NCBI GenBank assembly: GCA_002385745.1
Contig: DGEC01000024.1
Coordinates: 1-18,824, forward strand
Origin: Firmicutes bacterium UBA3936
Lineage (GTDB): Bacteria > Bacillota > Dethiobacteria > Dethiobacterales > Dethiobacteraceae
Direction of reading: 5' to 3'
Length of the DNA: 18,824 nt
Part shown: one piece after another, positions 7,465 through 15,624 of the stretch
How the letters are laid out: each line of letters opens with the position of its first letter
Position numbering within the stretch: position 1 is the first letter of the stretch
Program-made: the position numbers and the translations under genes
The notes under the pieces: generated by a model
The model's input: the letters and a program-made list of their open reading frames with translations, nothing else
Told to the model about the DNA's origin: nothing
Databases searched by the model: none

Positions 7465-8805
7465 ATGGCTTTAAGCGGTATTGAGATTTTCAAATTAACC
7501 CCAAGGAAGAACTGTAAAGAATGTGGATTCCCGACCTGTATGGCCTTTGCAATGAAAGTTGCCTCCGGTGCAGTTGAAATAGAAAAGTGTCCTCATATTT
7601 CCGCCGAAGCAAAGGAAAAATTAGCCGAGGCAACCGCACCGCTGATGAAAACCGTTAAGATTGGCACAGGCGATTATGAACATGCACTGGGCGGAGAAAC
7701 GGTATTGTTCAGGCATGAAAAGACTTTTGTAAACAAAACATTGTTTGCCGTACAATTCAGTGATGCCATGGACGATGACGAGTTGGCTCGGAGAATGGAA
7801 AATATCAAAAAAGTTGACTATGAACGCATTGGTGAACAAATGCATGTTGAAATTGTTGCAGTAAAATACACAGGCAACAGGTCCCGTTATTTGGATATCA
7901 TAAAGCGGTTGAAAGAGCTGCAAAAAATATTTGTTCTGGTTTGCGATGATGTGGACGCGGCAACTGAAGCGGCAGCTCTAGTCAAAGAAACGAAGCCTGT
8001 TCTTGTCGGGGCAAACAATGACAATCTTGAAGAGATGGTAAAGCTGGCAAAGGAAAGCGGCATTGTCCTCGGCCTAAACGCTCCCGGCGTGGAAGAAATG
8101 TATGCCTTGGTGGAAAAAACACATCAATTGGGCTATAAAGAATTGATTTTAAATGCCGGCAGCGAAAACATGGCAAAAACATTCGAGAATGCCGTTGAAT
8201 TCAGAAGAACGGCATTGGTCGGGCAGGACAGGACCTTTGGCTATCCGTCCATAGTTTTTGTCAATGAACTGGCCAAGGGTGACAGCTATCTGCAAACTGC
8301 CCTTGCAGCAACCTTTATCATGAAATACGGTTCAATCGTTGTTCTTGATGACATCACATACGCCAATGCACTGCCGCTCTTTGCTCTAAGGCAAAATATC
8401 TTTACCGACCCGCAGAAACCAATGCGTGTTGAACCGAAAGTATATGAATTTGCAAATCCCAAAGAAGATTCTCCTGTACTTGTGACCGTTGACTTTGCTT
8501 TGACCTACTTCGTAGTCTCGGGAGAAATTGAAAGAGCCAAAGTTCCGGTTTACCTTCTTGTGCCGGACGCCGGAGGGCTCTCGGTTTTGACTTCATGGGC
8601 AGCAGGCAAGTTAAGCGCCGGTGTAATTGCAAACGCCATAAAGAGCAGCGGCCTGGAAGAGAAGCTGAACCGGAAAAGACTAATACTGCCCGGTAAAGTA
8701 GCAGTGTTAAAGGGCGACATTGAAGAGGAACTGCCGGGTTGGGAAATCATTGTTGGCCCCAGTGAAGCAATGCAGATTCCCAAGTTTTTAAATGAACTCA
8801 ATTAA
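7465..8805 (+). CDS. acsC: Corrinoid iron-sulfur protein, large (alpha) subunit
   Basis: AcsC binds both the corrinoid that accepts the methyl group and a [4Fe-4S] cluster used for reductive reactivation. The 446-residue protein has the N-terminal cluster motif Cys17-x2-Cys20-x4-Cys25-x16-Cys42 (KNCKECGFPTC). A TIM-barrel domain follows (about 60-320), then the C-terminal corrinoid-binding domain, where VDFALTYF and PDAGGLSVLTSWAAGKLS lie. Length matches the family. AAAGGAGG precedes the ATG. It sits between acsD and acsE, with which it works. Confidence 0.95.
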   Translation: MALSGIEIFKLTPRKNCKECGFPTCMAFAMKVASGAVEIEKCPHISAEAKEKLAEATAPLMKTVKIGTGDYEHALGGETVLFRHEKTFVNKTLFAVQFSDAMDDDELARRMENIKKVDYERIGEQMHVEIVAVKYTGNRSRYLDIIKRLKELQKIFVLVCDDVDAATEAAALVKETKPVLVGANNDNLEEMVKLAKESGIVLGLNAPGVEEMYALVEKTHQLGYKELILNAGSENMAKTFENAVEFRRTALVGQDRTFGYPSIVFVNELAKGDSYLQTALAATFIMKYGSIVVLDDITYANALPLFALRQNIFTDPQKPMRVEPKVYEFANPKEDSPVLVTVDFALTYFVVSGEIERAKVPVYLLVPDAGGLSVLTSWAAGKLSAGVIANAIKSSGLEEKLNRKRLILPGKVAVLKGDIEEELPGWEIIVGPSEAMQIPKFLNELN

Positions 8806-8872
8806 CTTCCGGCAACAAAGAATATTTTAGCAGCTCCCGGGAAGATAATAAAACAGGAAGGAAGATTTAGTG

Positions 8873-9658
8873 ATGGAAAAGTTTATGGTAATAGGAGAAA
8901 GAATTCACTGCATTTCACCAACCATTAGAAAGGCTCTTGATGCAAGAGACCCGGAACCGATTTTGAAGCGGGCGAAAGAACAAATCGAGGCAGGAGCAGC
9001 CTACCTTGATGTGAACATTGGACCTGCCGAGAAAGACGGCGAAGAATTAATGCAGTGGGTTGTAGAACTAATTCAGTCAGAGTGCGACAATGTTCCCCTT
9101 GCTTTGGACACGGCAAACAAAAAGGCAATTGAAGCCGGAATAAAAGTTTACAACCGGTCCAAGGGGAAGCCCATTGTAAACTCGGCTGATGCCGGAGAGA
9201 GAATTGATAATATTAATCTGGCTGCGGCGAATGACGCCATGGTCATTGCCCTGTGTGCCAGTGAGGGCATCCCTGCCGATAATGATGAGAGAATGATGTA
9301 CTGCCAGCAGATGCTCGAGAGGGCAATGGAGGCAGGAATGGAGCCGGAAGATTTATTGTTTGACCCGCTGTTTCTGGTAATCAAAGGGATGCAGGAAAAA
9401 CAGGTTGAGGTCCTGGAAGCTGTGAGAATGATGAGCGAGATGGGGTTGAAAACAACAGGCGGGCTAAGCAACGTCTCAAACGGTGCCCCAAAGGAATTAA
9501 GGCCGGTTCTTGATGCCTATACGGTAGCCATGGCAATGATGTGCGGCCTGACTTCGGCTATAGCCAACCCTTGTGACAAAAAAGTCATGGAAGCTATTAA
9601 AACCTGCGATATGATTCTGGGGAAAACGCTTTATGCCGATTCCTTCCTGGAATTGTAA
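8873..9658 (+). CDS. acsE: Methyl-tetrahydrofolate:corrinoid protein methyltransferase
   Basis: AcsE transfers the methyl group of 5-methyl-tetrahydrofolate to Co(I) of AcsCD, linking the methyl and carbonyl branches. The 261-residue product is a pterin-binding TIM barrel: VIGERIH at the start, DVNIGPA near residue 45, LDTAN with Asp79, a VNSAD strand, DPLFL, and GLSNVS with Asn200, matching the catalytic Asn199 of Moorella AcsE. The ATG at 8873 follows GGAAGGAAG; a GTG at 8870 could also serve and would add one residue. The 67-bp gap before it has an imperfect hairpin (CTTCC with GGAAG) but no T run. Confidence 0.94.
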   Translation: MEKFMVIGERIHCISPTIRKALDARDPEPILKRAKEQIEAGAAYLDVNIGPAEKDGEELMQWVVELIQSECDNVPLALDTANKKAIEAGIKVYNRSKGKPIVNSADAGERIDNINLAAANDAMVIALCASEGIPADNDERMMYCQQMLERAMEAGMEPEDLLFDPLFLVIKGMQEKQVEVLEAVRMMSEMGLKTTGGLSNVSNGAPKELRPVLDAYTVAMAMMCGLTSAIANPCDKKVMEAIKTCDMILGKTLYADSFLEL

Positions 9659-9713
9659 AGATATGGCGGTTGTACGCTGATAGGCGGAGTCTAGAGGAAA
9701 GAAGGGAAAATAT

Positions 9714-11839
9714 ATGAGTCTTTGTGACATTATTTTTGCAGGTTCAAAAGCCGCGCTAGGATTGGCTGAAAAAACCGTCAACGATGCAATCGGAGCAAAA
9801 GGCAGCGAGCAGAAAGTCGCCTTTCCCGACACGGCATATGCATTGCCGGTAATTTATGCGGCTACAGGCACCAAAATAACAACCCTGGGAGAGTTAAAAG
9901 CCGCTTTGGATGTGGCAAAAAGCCTGATAGTCGAAGAAGAAGATTTGGCAAAGGCTTTGAACGCGGGACTGGCAACAGCGGTTTCTGCGGAAATAATCGA
10001 AGCGGTCAAATATGCAGTTGAAGAAAACCCTTATGAAAATGAAAACGGAATCGGATTTGTCCCCGACCCGGTTATCCGGTCGCTTGGTGTGCCCTTGGTT
10101 ACCGGAGATATACCGGGTATTGCCGTTATTTTGGGAGAAGCGGAAGACCGGGACAGCCTGGCAGACATTGTCAGGGATTACCAGCAGAAAGGCCTTTTGA
10201 CATTCTTAATTGGCAATGTCATAGAGCAAGCTATGGATGCGGGCGTAAAAACAGACCTGGATTTCAGAGTGATTCCGGTTGGGCACGATGTGACTTCAGT
10301 GATCCATGTGGTGTCCGTAGCAGTAAGGGCTGCCTTGATATTTGGAGCCTTGTCTCCCGGGGACCTGGAGGGGCTTTTGGCCTATACAAAGGAGAGGGTA
10401 CCGGCATTTGTAAATACTTTCGGTCCCTTGGATGAAGTTACCGTTTCCGCCGGCGCGGGCGCAATCGCCCTTGGTTTTCCCGTTATTGCCGATGTGGACG
10501 TGCCGGAAGTGCCGGGCGCGCTTATGACGCAAAAGGATTACCGGGAAACAGTGAAAACTTCCCTGGAAGCCCGGGAAATTAAGATCAAAATAAAGGAAAT
10601 CCCTATCCCGGTTAGTTTTGCCGCCGCTTTTGAAGGCGAGAGAATTAGAAAAAATGATGTCTATGCCGAGTTCGGAAGCAAAAGAAGCAAAGCCTGGGAA
10701 ATTGTCAAAATGAGGCCGCCGGAAGAAATAGAGGACCACAAAATCGAATTAATAGGGCCGGACATAGATGCACTGGAACCTCCCGTATACTTGCCGCTGG
10801 CAATAATTGTGGAAGTGGCGGGCAAAAATATGGAGGAGGATTTTGAACCTGTCCTGGAAAGGCGGATTCACTATTTCCTCAACTATATTGAAGGAGTTAT
10901 GCATATAGGGCAGCGGAATATTGCCTGGATACGCATTGGAAAAGACGCCTATGCCAAAGGACTGCGACTGAAGCACTTCGGGGAAGTCCTGTATGCTATG
11001 ATGCATGATGAGTTCGGCTCAGTGGTTGACAAGTGTCAGGTAAAGATTATTACCGACAAAGAAAAGGTTGAAGCGCTGGAGAAGGAACTGGCGCTGCCAA
11101 GCTACAAGTCAAGGGATGACAGGTTGGCTTCCCTGACAGATGAAAATGTGGATACTTTTTATTCCTGCACACTTTGCCAGTCCTTTGCGCCTGCTCATGT
11201 ATGCGTTGTTACGCCTGAACGATTGGGTTTATGCGGTGCAGTAAGCTGGTTGGACGCCAAGGCGACCAAGGAACTGGATCCGACAGGCGCCTGCCAGCCC
11301 ATTCCCAAAGAGGGCCTGGAAGATGAAGTTAAAGGTATCTGGACGGAAGTCAGCAAAGCTGTTGAAGAACGTTCACAGGGGGCGGTGTCAAAGGTTGCCA
11401 TCTACAGCATCCTGGAGGATCCCATGACTTCCTGCGGCTGTTTTGAATGCATCTGCGGCATTATTCCTGAAGGAAACGGTGTTTTGATTGTCAACGGGAA
11501 TATGCCGGAGAAACACCGGTGGGGATGACATTTGGCGAACTGGCTTCCATGACTGGCGGGGGAGTGCAGACCCCTGGATTTATGGGCCATGGAAGGCACT
11601 ATATTTCCTCCAGGAAATTCATTGCTGCAGAAGGCGGGGTGCAGCGAATTATCTGGATGCCCAAGGAACTAAAGGATGACGTCGCAGAGCAGCTCAACAA
11701 AACAGCAAAGGAACTATACGGCATTGAAAACTTTGTTGACATGATCTGTGATGAAACCATTGCCACTGATGTCGAAGGCGTTGTAAATTACATTACCGCT
11801 AAAGGACACCCTGCTTTGGAATTGGATCCTATCATGTAG
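9714..11839 (+). pseudogene. acsB: Acetyl-CoA synthase, copy 2, broken by a single-base frameshift
   Basis: This second acsB reads in frame for 594 residues, then shifts after the AAC codon at 11493-11495. Ten unrelated residues follow and a TGA stops at 11526-11528. Adding one base near 11495 restores VNREY, the family consensus, and continues without another stop to DPIM at 11839, giving 708 residues, exactly as in copy 1. All A-cluster ligands (Cys485, 488, 497, 507, 574 and 576) lie before the break, but the last 114 residues of the A-cluster domain are lost, so the truncated product is unlikely to work. Its N-terminal half is closer to the usual clostridial AcsB than copy 1 is. A sequencing or assembly error is a real alternative. 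The site has no canonical slippery heptamer, so programmed frameshifting is unlikely. Confidence 0.9.
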
Positions 11840-11850
11840 TCAGCATGCAA

Positions 11851-11879
11851 GCCGGCGGGAATGAAAAAACCCGCCCGGC
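11851..11879 (+). other. Strong intercistronic hairpin without T run
   Basis: GCCGGCGGG (11851-11859) pairs with CCCGCCCGGC (11870-11879), leaving one bulged C and a 10-nt A-rich loop. No T run follows, so it is not a standard terminator. It lies between acsB copy 2 and acsV and could be an RNA-processing or stability element. Confidence 0.55.
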
Positions 11880-11914
11880 AAAGGTTAACCAGGTCCGGTT
11901 TGGAGGATTTTCCG

Positions 11915-13834
11915 ATGATCGATGTAACAATTGTTCTTTCCGGTGACGAAATAAAAACCAAGGCAAATCAAGGTGACAATCTGCTTGATGTTATCCGCAG
12001 TGCCGGAGTGCCTATTGATTCACCATGCAACGGCAGCGGCACGTGCGGCAAATGCAGGGTAAAAATAGTCGAAGGTGTAATTAAACAAGACAACAGGAAA
12101 GGCGGAAATTCTTCTGAGAATAATAATACCGTTTTGGCCTGCTCCTGCACCATAACCGCTCCCGTTACCGTTGTCGTTCCCAGGGAATCCCTTTTACGGG
12201 TTGCTAATATTGATTTTACCGATGACGCCGTCCGGCAAAATGAATACTACTACCGTATTAAGGAAAAATTTGAAGCTCTTTATGCAAAAGAAAGCCATAT
12301 TAAAAAAATCGATTTAGAGCTTGCTGAACCGTCCCTGGACAACAATATTTCCGACGCTGCCCGGCTGAGAAAAAATCTTCTCTGGCAGCTTGCTTGCTCA
12401 GAGGCAGAGATAAATGTGCCATTACTGAAAAAAATACCTCTTGTCTTAAGGGAAAACGATTTTAAAGTGGCGGTTATTTACACGCAGCCGGCTAAGGACA
12501 GGATAAAACTAATTGACATCAAACCCTACGGAGAACATATAGGCTACGGAATTGCCGTTGATGTGGGCACAACATCCGTTGCAGCCTGTCTGGTTGATTT
12601 GCAGAGTGACAAGGTCTTAGGCGAGGCGGCCTGTGCCAATGCGCAGTCAAAATACGGCGCAGATGTAATCAACCGTATTATTTACGCCACAAAAGACGAC
12701 GGGCTGCAAGTGTTAAAGGATGCAGTGGTCAGGGAAAGTATAAACCCGCTCATCAGGCACTTGTGCAAAAGGAGTAAAATCAGCAGAGATGACATTGTGA
12801 TAGTTTCCATTGCTGCCAACACAACCATGACACACCTGCTGCTCGGAATTTACCCTGACTATTTAAGGAGGGAGCCCTATATTCCCGCCCTGACGGAGAC
12901 CGGGAATTTGGCTGTAACAGTAGATGATATCGGGCTCTGCGTCAATAAAAATGCGCAGGTATTGCTCTCCCCGTCCGTTGCCAGTTATGTGGGGGGAGAC
13001 ATTACTGCAGGAGTATTGCCTTCCTTTATCCGTGAAAAGGAAAAGCACAGTTTACTGATTGACCTGGGAACAAACGGGGAAATTGTTCTGGGAAACAAGG
13101 ACTATCTCATAACATGCGCGTGTTCAGCCGGTCCCGCCTTCGAAGGAGGGGAAATTTCCTGTGGAATGCGTGCTGCCGACGGAGCCATTGAAGGAGTGAC
13201 AATTGGCAGTGATTATGTGGCCCAATTGGATATTATCGGCGGCGGCAAACCTTACGGCATCTGCGGTTCCGGAATTATTGACCTCATAGCGGAGCTTAAA
13301 AGAACGGGCCTGATTGATGCCAGAGGGAAGTTCACAAGAAAAAACTCCGGCGATAAAAACATTTTTTTCGATTCTTACGGTGGGCGTTATATTGTGGCGG
13401 CCAAGGAAAGGTACAGCATTCCTGAAGATATTTACATCACCGAAATTGACATAGACAACTTTATAAGGGCTAAAGCCGCAGTATACTCGGCAATTTATGT
13501 ACTGCTTTCAAGTCTGGGGCTGGATATTAGTGATATTGACGAGATAAAGGTTGCCGGCGGGATAGGAAATCATATCAACATAAAGAATGCTGTTAAAATC
13601 GGACTTTTCCCGGATATCAGCCCGGACAGGGTTGATTTTATCGGCAACAGCTCGCTTACGGGAAGCTATTTAAGCTTAATTAATAAAAATGCCAGCAGCT
13701 ATATTGATGAAACGGCGCAGCAGATGACTTACCTCGAATTAAGCGTTTATCCGGGTTATATGGATGAGTTTGTATCGGCCTCATTTATCCCGCATACGGA
13801 TTTAACCCGTTTCCCGGCTGATGCAGTTGTTTAA
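11915..13834 (+). CDS. acsV: Reductive activator of the corrinoid protein (RACo/AcsV), [2Fe-2S] ASKHA ATPase
   Basis: AcsV uses ATP and low-potential electrons to return the inactive Co(II) form of the corrinoid protein to Co(I). The 639-residue product has an N-terminal plant-type [2Fe-2S] ferredoxin domain (about 1-90) with Cys38-x5-Cys44-x2-Cys47 and Cys76 (LACSC). A linker and middle domain follow, then an ASKHA ATPase domain. Its ATP-site motifs are DVGTTS (around residue 215), IDLGTNGE (from 382), GSGIIDL and VAGGIGNH (from 546). The start at 11915 has TGGAGG 8 nt upstream; an in-frame ATG at 11861 lies in the hairpin loop and has no ribosome binding site. It is the last gene of the operon, followed by a terminator. 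Confidence 0.93.
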   Translation: MIDVTIVLSGDEIKTKANQGDNLLDVIRSAGVPIDSPCNGSGTCGKCRVKIVEGVIKQDNRKGGNSSENNNTVLACSCTITAPVTVVVPRESLLRVANIDFTDDAVRQNEYYYRIKEKFEALYAKESHIKKIDLELAEPSLDNNISDAARLRKNLLWQLACSEAEINVPLLKKIPLVLRENDFKVAVIYTQPAKDRIKLIDIKPYGEHIGYGIAVDVGTTSVAACLVDLQSDKVLGEAACANAQSKYGADVINRIIYATKDDGLQVLKDAVVRESINPLIRHLCKRSKISRDDIVIVSIAANTTMTHLLLGIYPDYLRREPYIPALTETGNLAVTVDDIGLCVNKNAQVLLSPSVASYVGGDITAGVLPSFIREKEKHSLLIDLGTNGEIVLGNKDYLITCACSAGPAFEGGEISCGMRAADGAIEGVTIGSDYVAQLDIIGGGKPYGICGSGIIDLIAELKRTGLIDARGKFTRKNSGDKNIFFDSYGGRYIVAAKERYSIPEDIYITEIDIDNFIRAKAAVYSAIYVLLSSLGLDISDIDEIKVAGGIGNHINIKNAVKIGLFPDISPDRVDFIGNSSLTGSYLSLINKNASSYIDETAQQMTYLELSVYPGYMDEFVSASFIPHTDLTRFPADAVV

Positions 13835-13857
13835 AATTGATGCATACTGTATTGCAA

Positions 13858-13892
13858 CCTCCGCAATTACTGAGAAAATGCGGGGGTTTTTT
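13858..13892 (+). terminator. Rho-independent terminator of the acs operon
   Basis: CCTCCGCA (13858-13865) pairs with TGCGGGGG (13879-13886) over 8 bp with one G-T wobble and a 13-nt loop, followed by six T. It lies 24 bp past the acsV stop and marks the end of the operon. Confidence 0.85.
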
Positions 13893-13920
13893 GTCTTTAC
13901 ACTATGCAAAGAGCTACATT
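13891..13920 (+). promoter_or_regulatory. Weak candidate promoter for the glycosidase-like pair
   Basis: TTGTCT (13891-13896), an 18-nt spacer and TACATT (13915-13920) each match 4/6 of consensus. An alternative TTTACA at 13896-13901 has only a poor -10 partner (TAATGC). A promoter is expected here because a terminator precedes and a gene follows, but the exact boxes are uncertain. Confidence 0.28.
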
Positions 13921-13968
13921 AATGCTAAACTATTTATAAACAAAACAATAAAAGAAAGGAGTAATTAA

Positions 13969-15597
13969 ATGCAGCTTGACCTGAAGAAAATTCCATTTAG
14001 CAGACGCCTGTCCAGGCACATGGTTTACGAAGAAACCGACAACAATAACTCCGGTTGGGACAAGGGGCTTTATCTTGCCCTTGCCGCGGAGAGCGGAGGT
14101 TTTATTTACGGCGGGCCGGCAATGGGGCCCAAAGGTTTTATCCGCATTATTCCCACTTTTGACGGGAAACCTCAGGACTACAGCTACCAAGCTTCACCCT
14201 TTTCCGTAGAGCTGAAAACGGATCAGGGCAGTGTACTTTTTGTGTTGGACGGTGAAAAAGTGCTCCGCATAGCCGGAAAAGGCGGCATAGGGCTGCGCCT
14301 TGATGGCAAACTTGGCTTTGGGGATAACGCTTATACCACCGAACGCGGCGCCGAATTTATCCTGGGCGGCACAGTTTACCTGTTCAAAGCGCTGCGGGGC
14401 AGGGTCACCCTTGACTGCCGCTGGGACCGGAAAGGCCTGAAGCCTACGGATCCTATCGTCTACATAGAACCTGACGAAAACGGGGAGTTTTCCGTTGCGG
14501 CTTATGATACGGACTTTGCCTACGAATTGCCTGCACTTGCGGAAAGCCTGGAGCAGTGTATAGCTGAAGCTGAAAAGGATCTTAACAGCTTTGTTGCCGG
14601 GCTGCCGTCACTGGGCGCTGAATACAAGGATTTCAACGATTATGCCGCCTATGCTCTTTGGACGGGGCTTGTGCCCTTCAAAGGGCTGGAACTTTACCCG
14701 GCCAACAAAATGGAAGACCAGAAGATATACAGCCTTGAGCAGGCGATAATTGCCCTGACAGAAAGCGACCCTTCGCGGGCTTTGGAGCTTCTGAGCGCCG
14801 CACTTGCCGAAGCTTCTCCGCAGGGTCTTGTACCTGTCTGGCTGGCGGATCGCCAGAACCTGTATGAAGCCGTACCTCCTGTTTATGCCTGTACTGTTAA
14901 CCGGCTGCTTGCAGGAGGTCTCATGTATAAAGTTGCCAAAGAACAGCTTTCCCGCTTTTATGAGCTGATGTCAAAGGCTGTAAACTGGTGGCTGCAAAAA
15001 CGCACAAACAAGGAAGGGCTTGCTTACTATGCCTACCGTTATGAGTGCGGCTGGCAAAATGAGCTTTCACTCGGCAGCGGTCTGCCTTCCGCCAGCTGTG
15101 ACCTGGCTGCATATCTAGCCCTGGCAGCGGAATCCCTGGCAAAAATAGCTGACTTTTTAGGAAAGTCCGGCGAATCTGAATCCTGGGATAAGCTCTGCCG
15201 GGAGCAGCTTGACAAGCTGACGCGGGTTCTATGGGACGGAGAGCGTTTCAAGTGCATAAACATCCTGACCGGAGAGGCGGGTTCCTGTGACGGCCTGTTA
15301 ACACTGATACCGCTTATTCTAGGCAAACGCCTGCCCGAAGAAATAACCGCTGTCCTGGCGGAAAAAGCCAAGGCTTTGGACTGGGACAAGGTTGCCATAA
15401 TCCCCGGGGCCCTAATAATAATGGGTCTGAAGGACTCGGGTCTGGACGCTGCCGCAAGAGACGCGGCGAGAAAACTGATCGAATCCTGCCTGGCCGGCGG
15501 TGCAAATGACCGGCGCGGCAAAGGCGTCAACGCGGGTGCTTTTTATTCACCTTCTGCTTGTGCCGCATTATTTGCCGTAGGCAGAACATTACAATAA
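13969..15597 (+). CDS. GH63-like (alpha/alpha)6 protein lacking catalytic residues
   Basis: This 542-residue protein aligns by eye along its whole length with the next gene. Shared blocks are GKGGIGLRL against GKGGVTLRI, PDENGEFSVA against PAENGEFEAA, VPPVYA against QPPFQG, WDGERF against WDGEKF, and LILGKRLPEEI against ILLGDRLPQHI. It should have the same beta-rich N-terminal domain (about 1-200) and helical-barrel C-terminal domain. At the general-acid motif it reads CGWQN (Gln363) where the neighbour has SGWDD. The C-terminal YEYY motif that holds the general base is absent, along with roughly 45 residues nearby. I infer a non-hydrolytic protein, perhaps a partner subunit or ligand-binding protein. 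No signal peptide is seen. AAAGGAG lies 7 nt before the ATG. Function unknown. Confidence 0.8.
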   Translation: MQLDLKKIPFSRRLSRHMVYEETDNNNSGWDKGLYLALAAESGGFIYGGPAMGPKGFIRIIPTFDGKPQDYSYQASPFSVELKTDQGSVLFVLDGEKVLRIAGKGGIGLRLDGKLGFGDNAYTTERGAEFILGGTVYLFKALRGRVTLDCRWDRKGLKPTDPIVYIEPDENGEFSVAAYDTDFAYELPALAESLEQCIAEAEKDLNSFVAGLPSLGAEYKDFNDYAAYALWTGLVPFKGLELYPANKMEDQKIYSLEQAIIALTESDPSRALELLSAALAEASPQGLVPVWLADRQNLYEAVPPVYACTVNRLLAGGLMYKVAKEQLSRFYELMSKAVNWWLQKRTNKEGLAYYAYRYECGWQNELSLGSGLPSASCDLAAYLALAAESLAKIADFLGKSGESESWDKLCREQLDKLTRVLWDGERFKCINILTGEAGSCDGLLTLIPLILGKRLPEEITAVLAEKAKALDWDKVAIIPGALIIMGLKDSGLDAAARDAARKLIESCLAGGANDRRGKGVNAGAFYSPSACAALFAVGRTLQ

Positions 15598-15624
15598 GAG
15601 AAGAAAAGAGGTGCAATAAGATAA

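Noticed and set aside
11490..11530. Programmed -1 frameshift in acsB copy 2
   Set aside because: The bases around the shift (TCAACGGG) do not form an X-XXY-YYZ slippery heptamer, and no strong downstream structure is evident. A deletion or sequence error is simpler.
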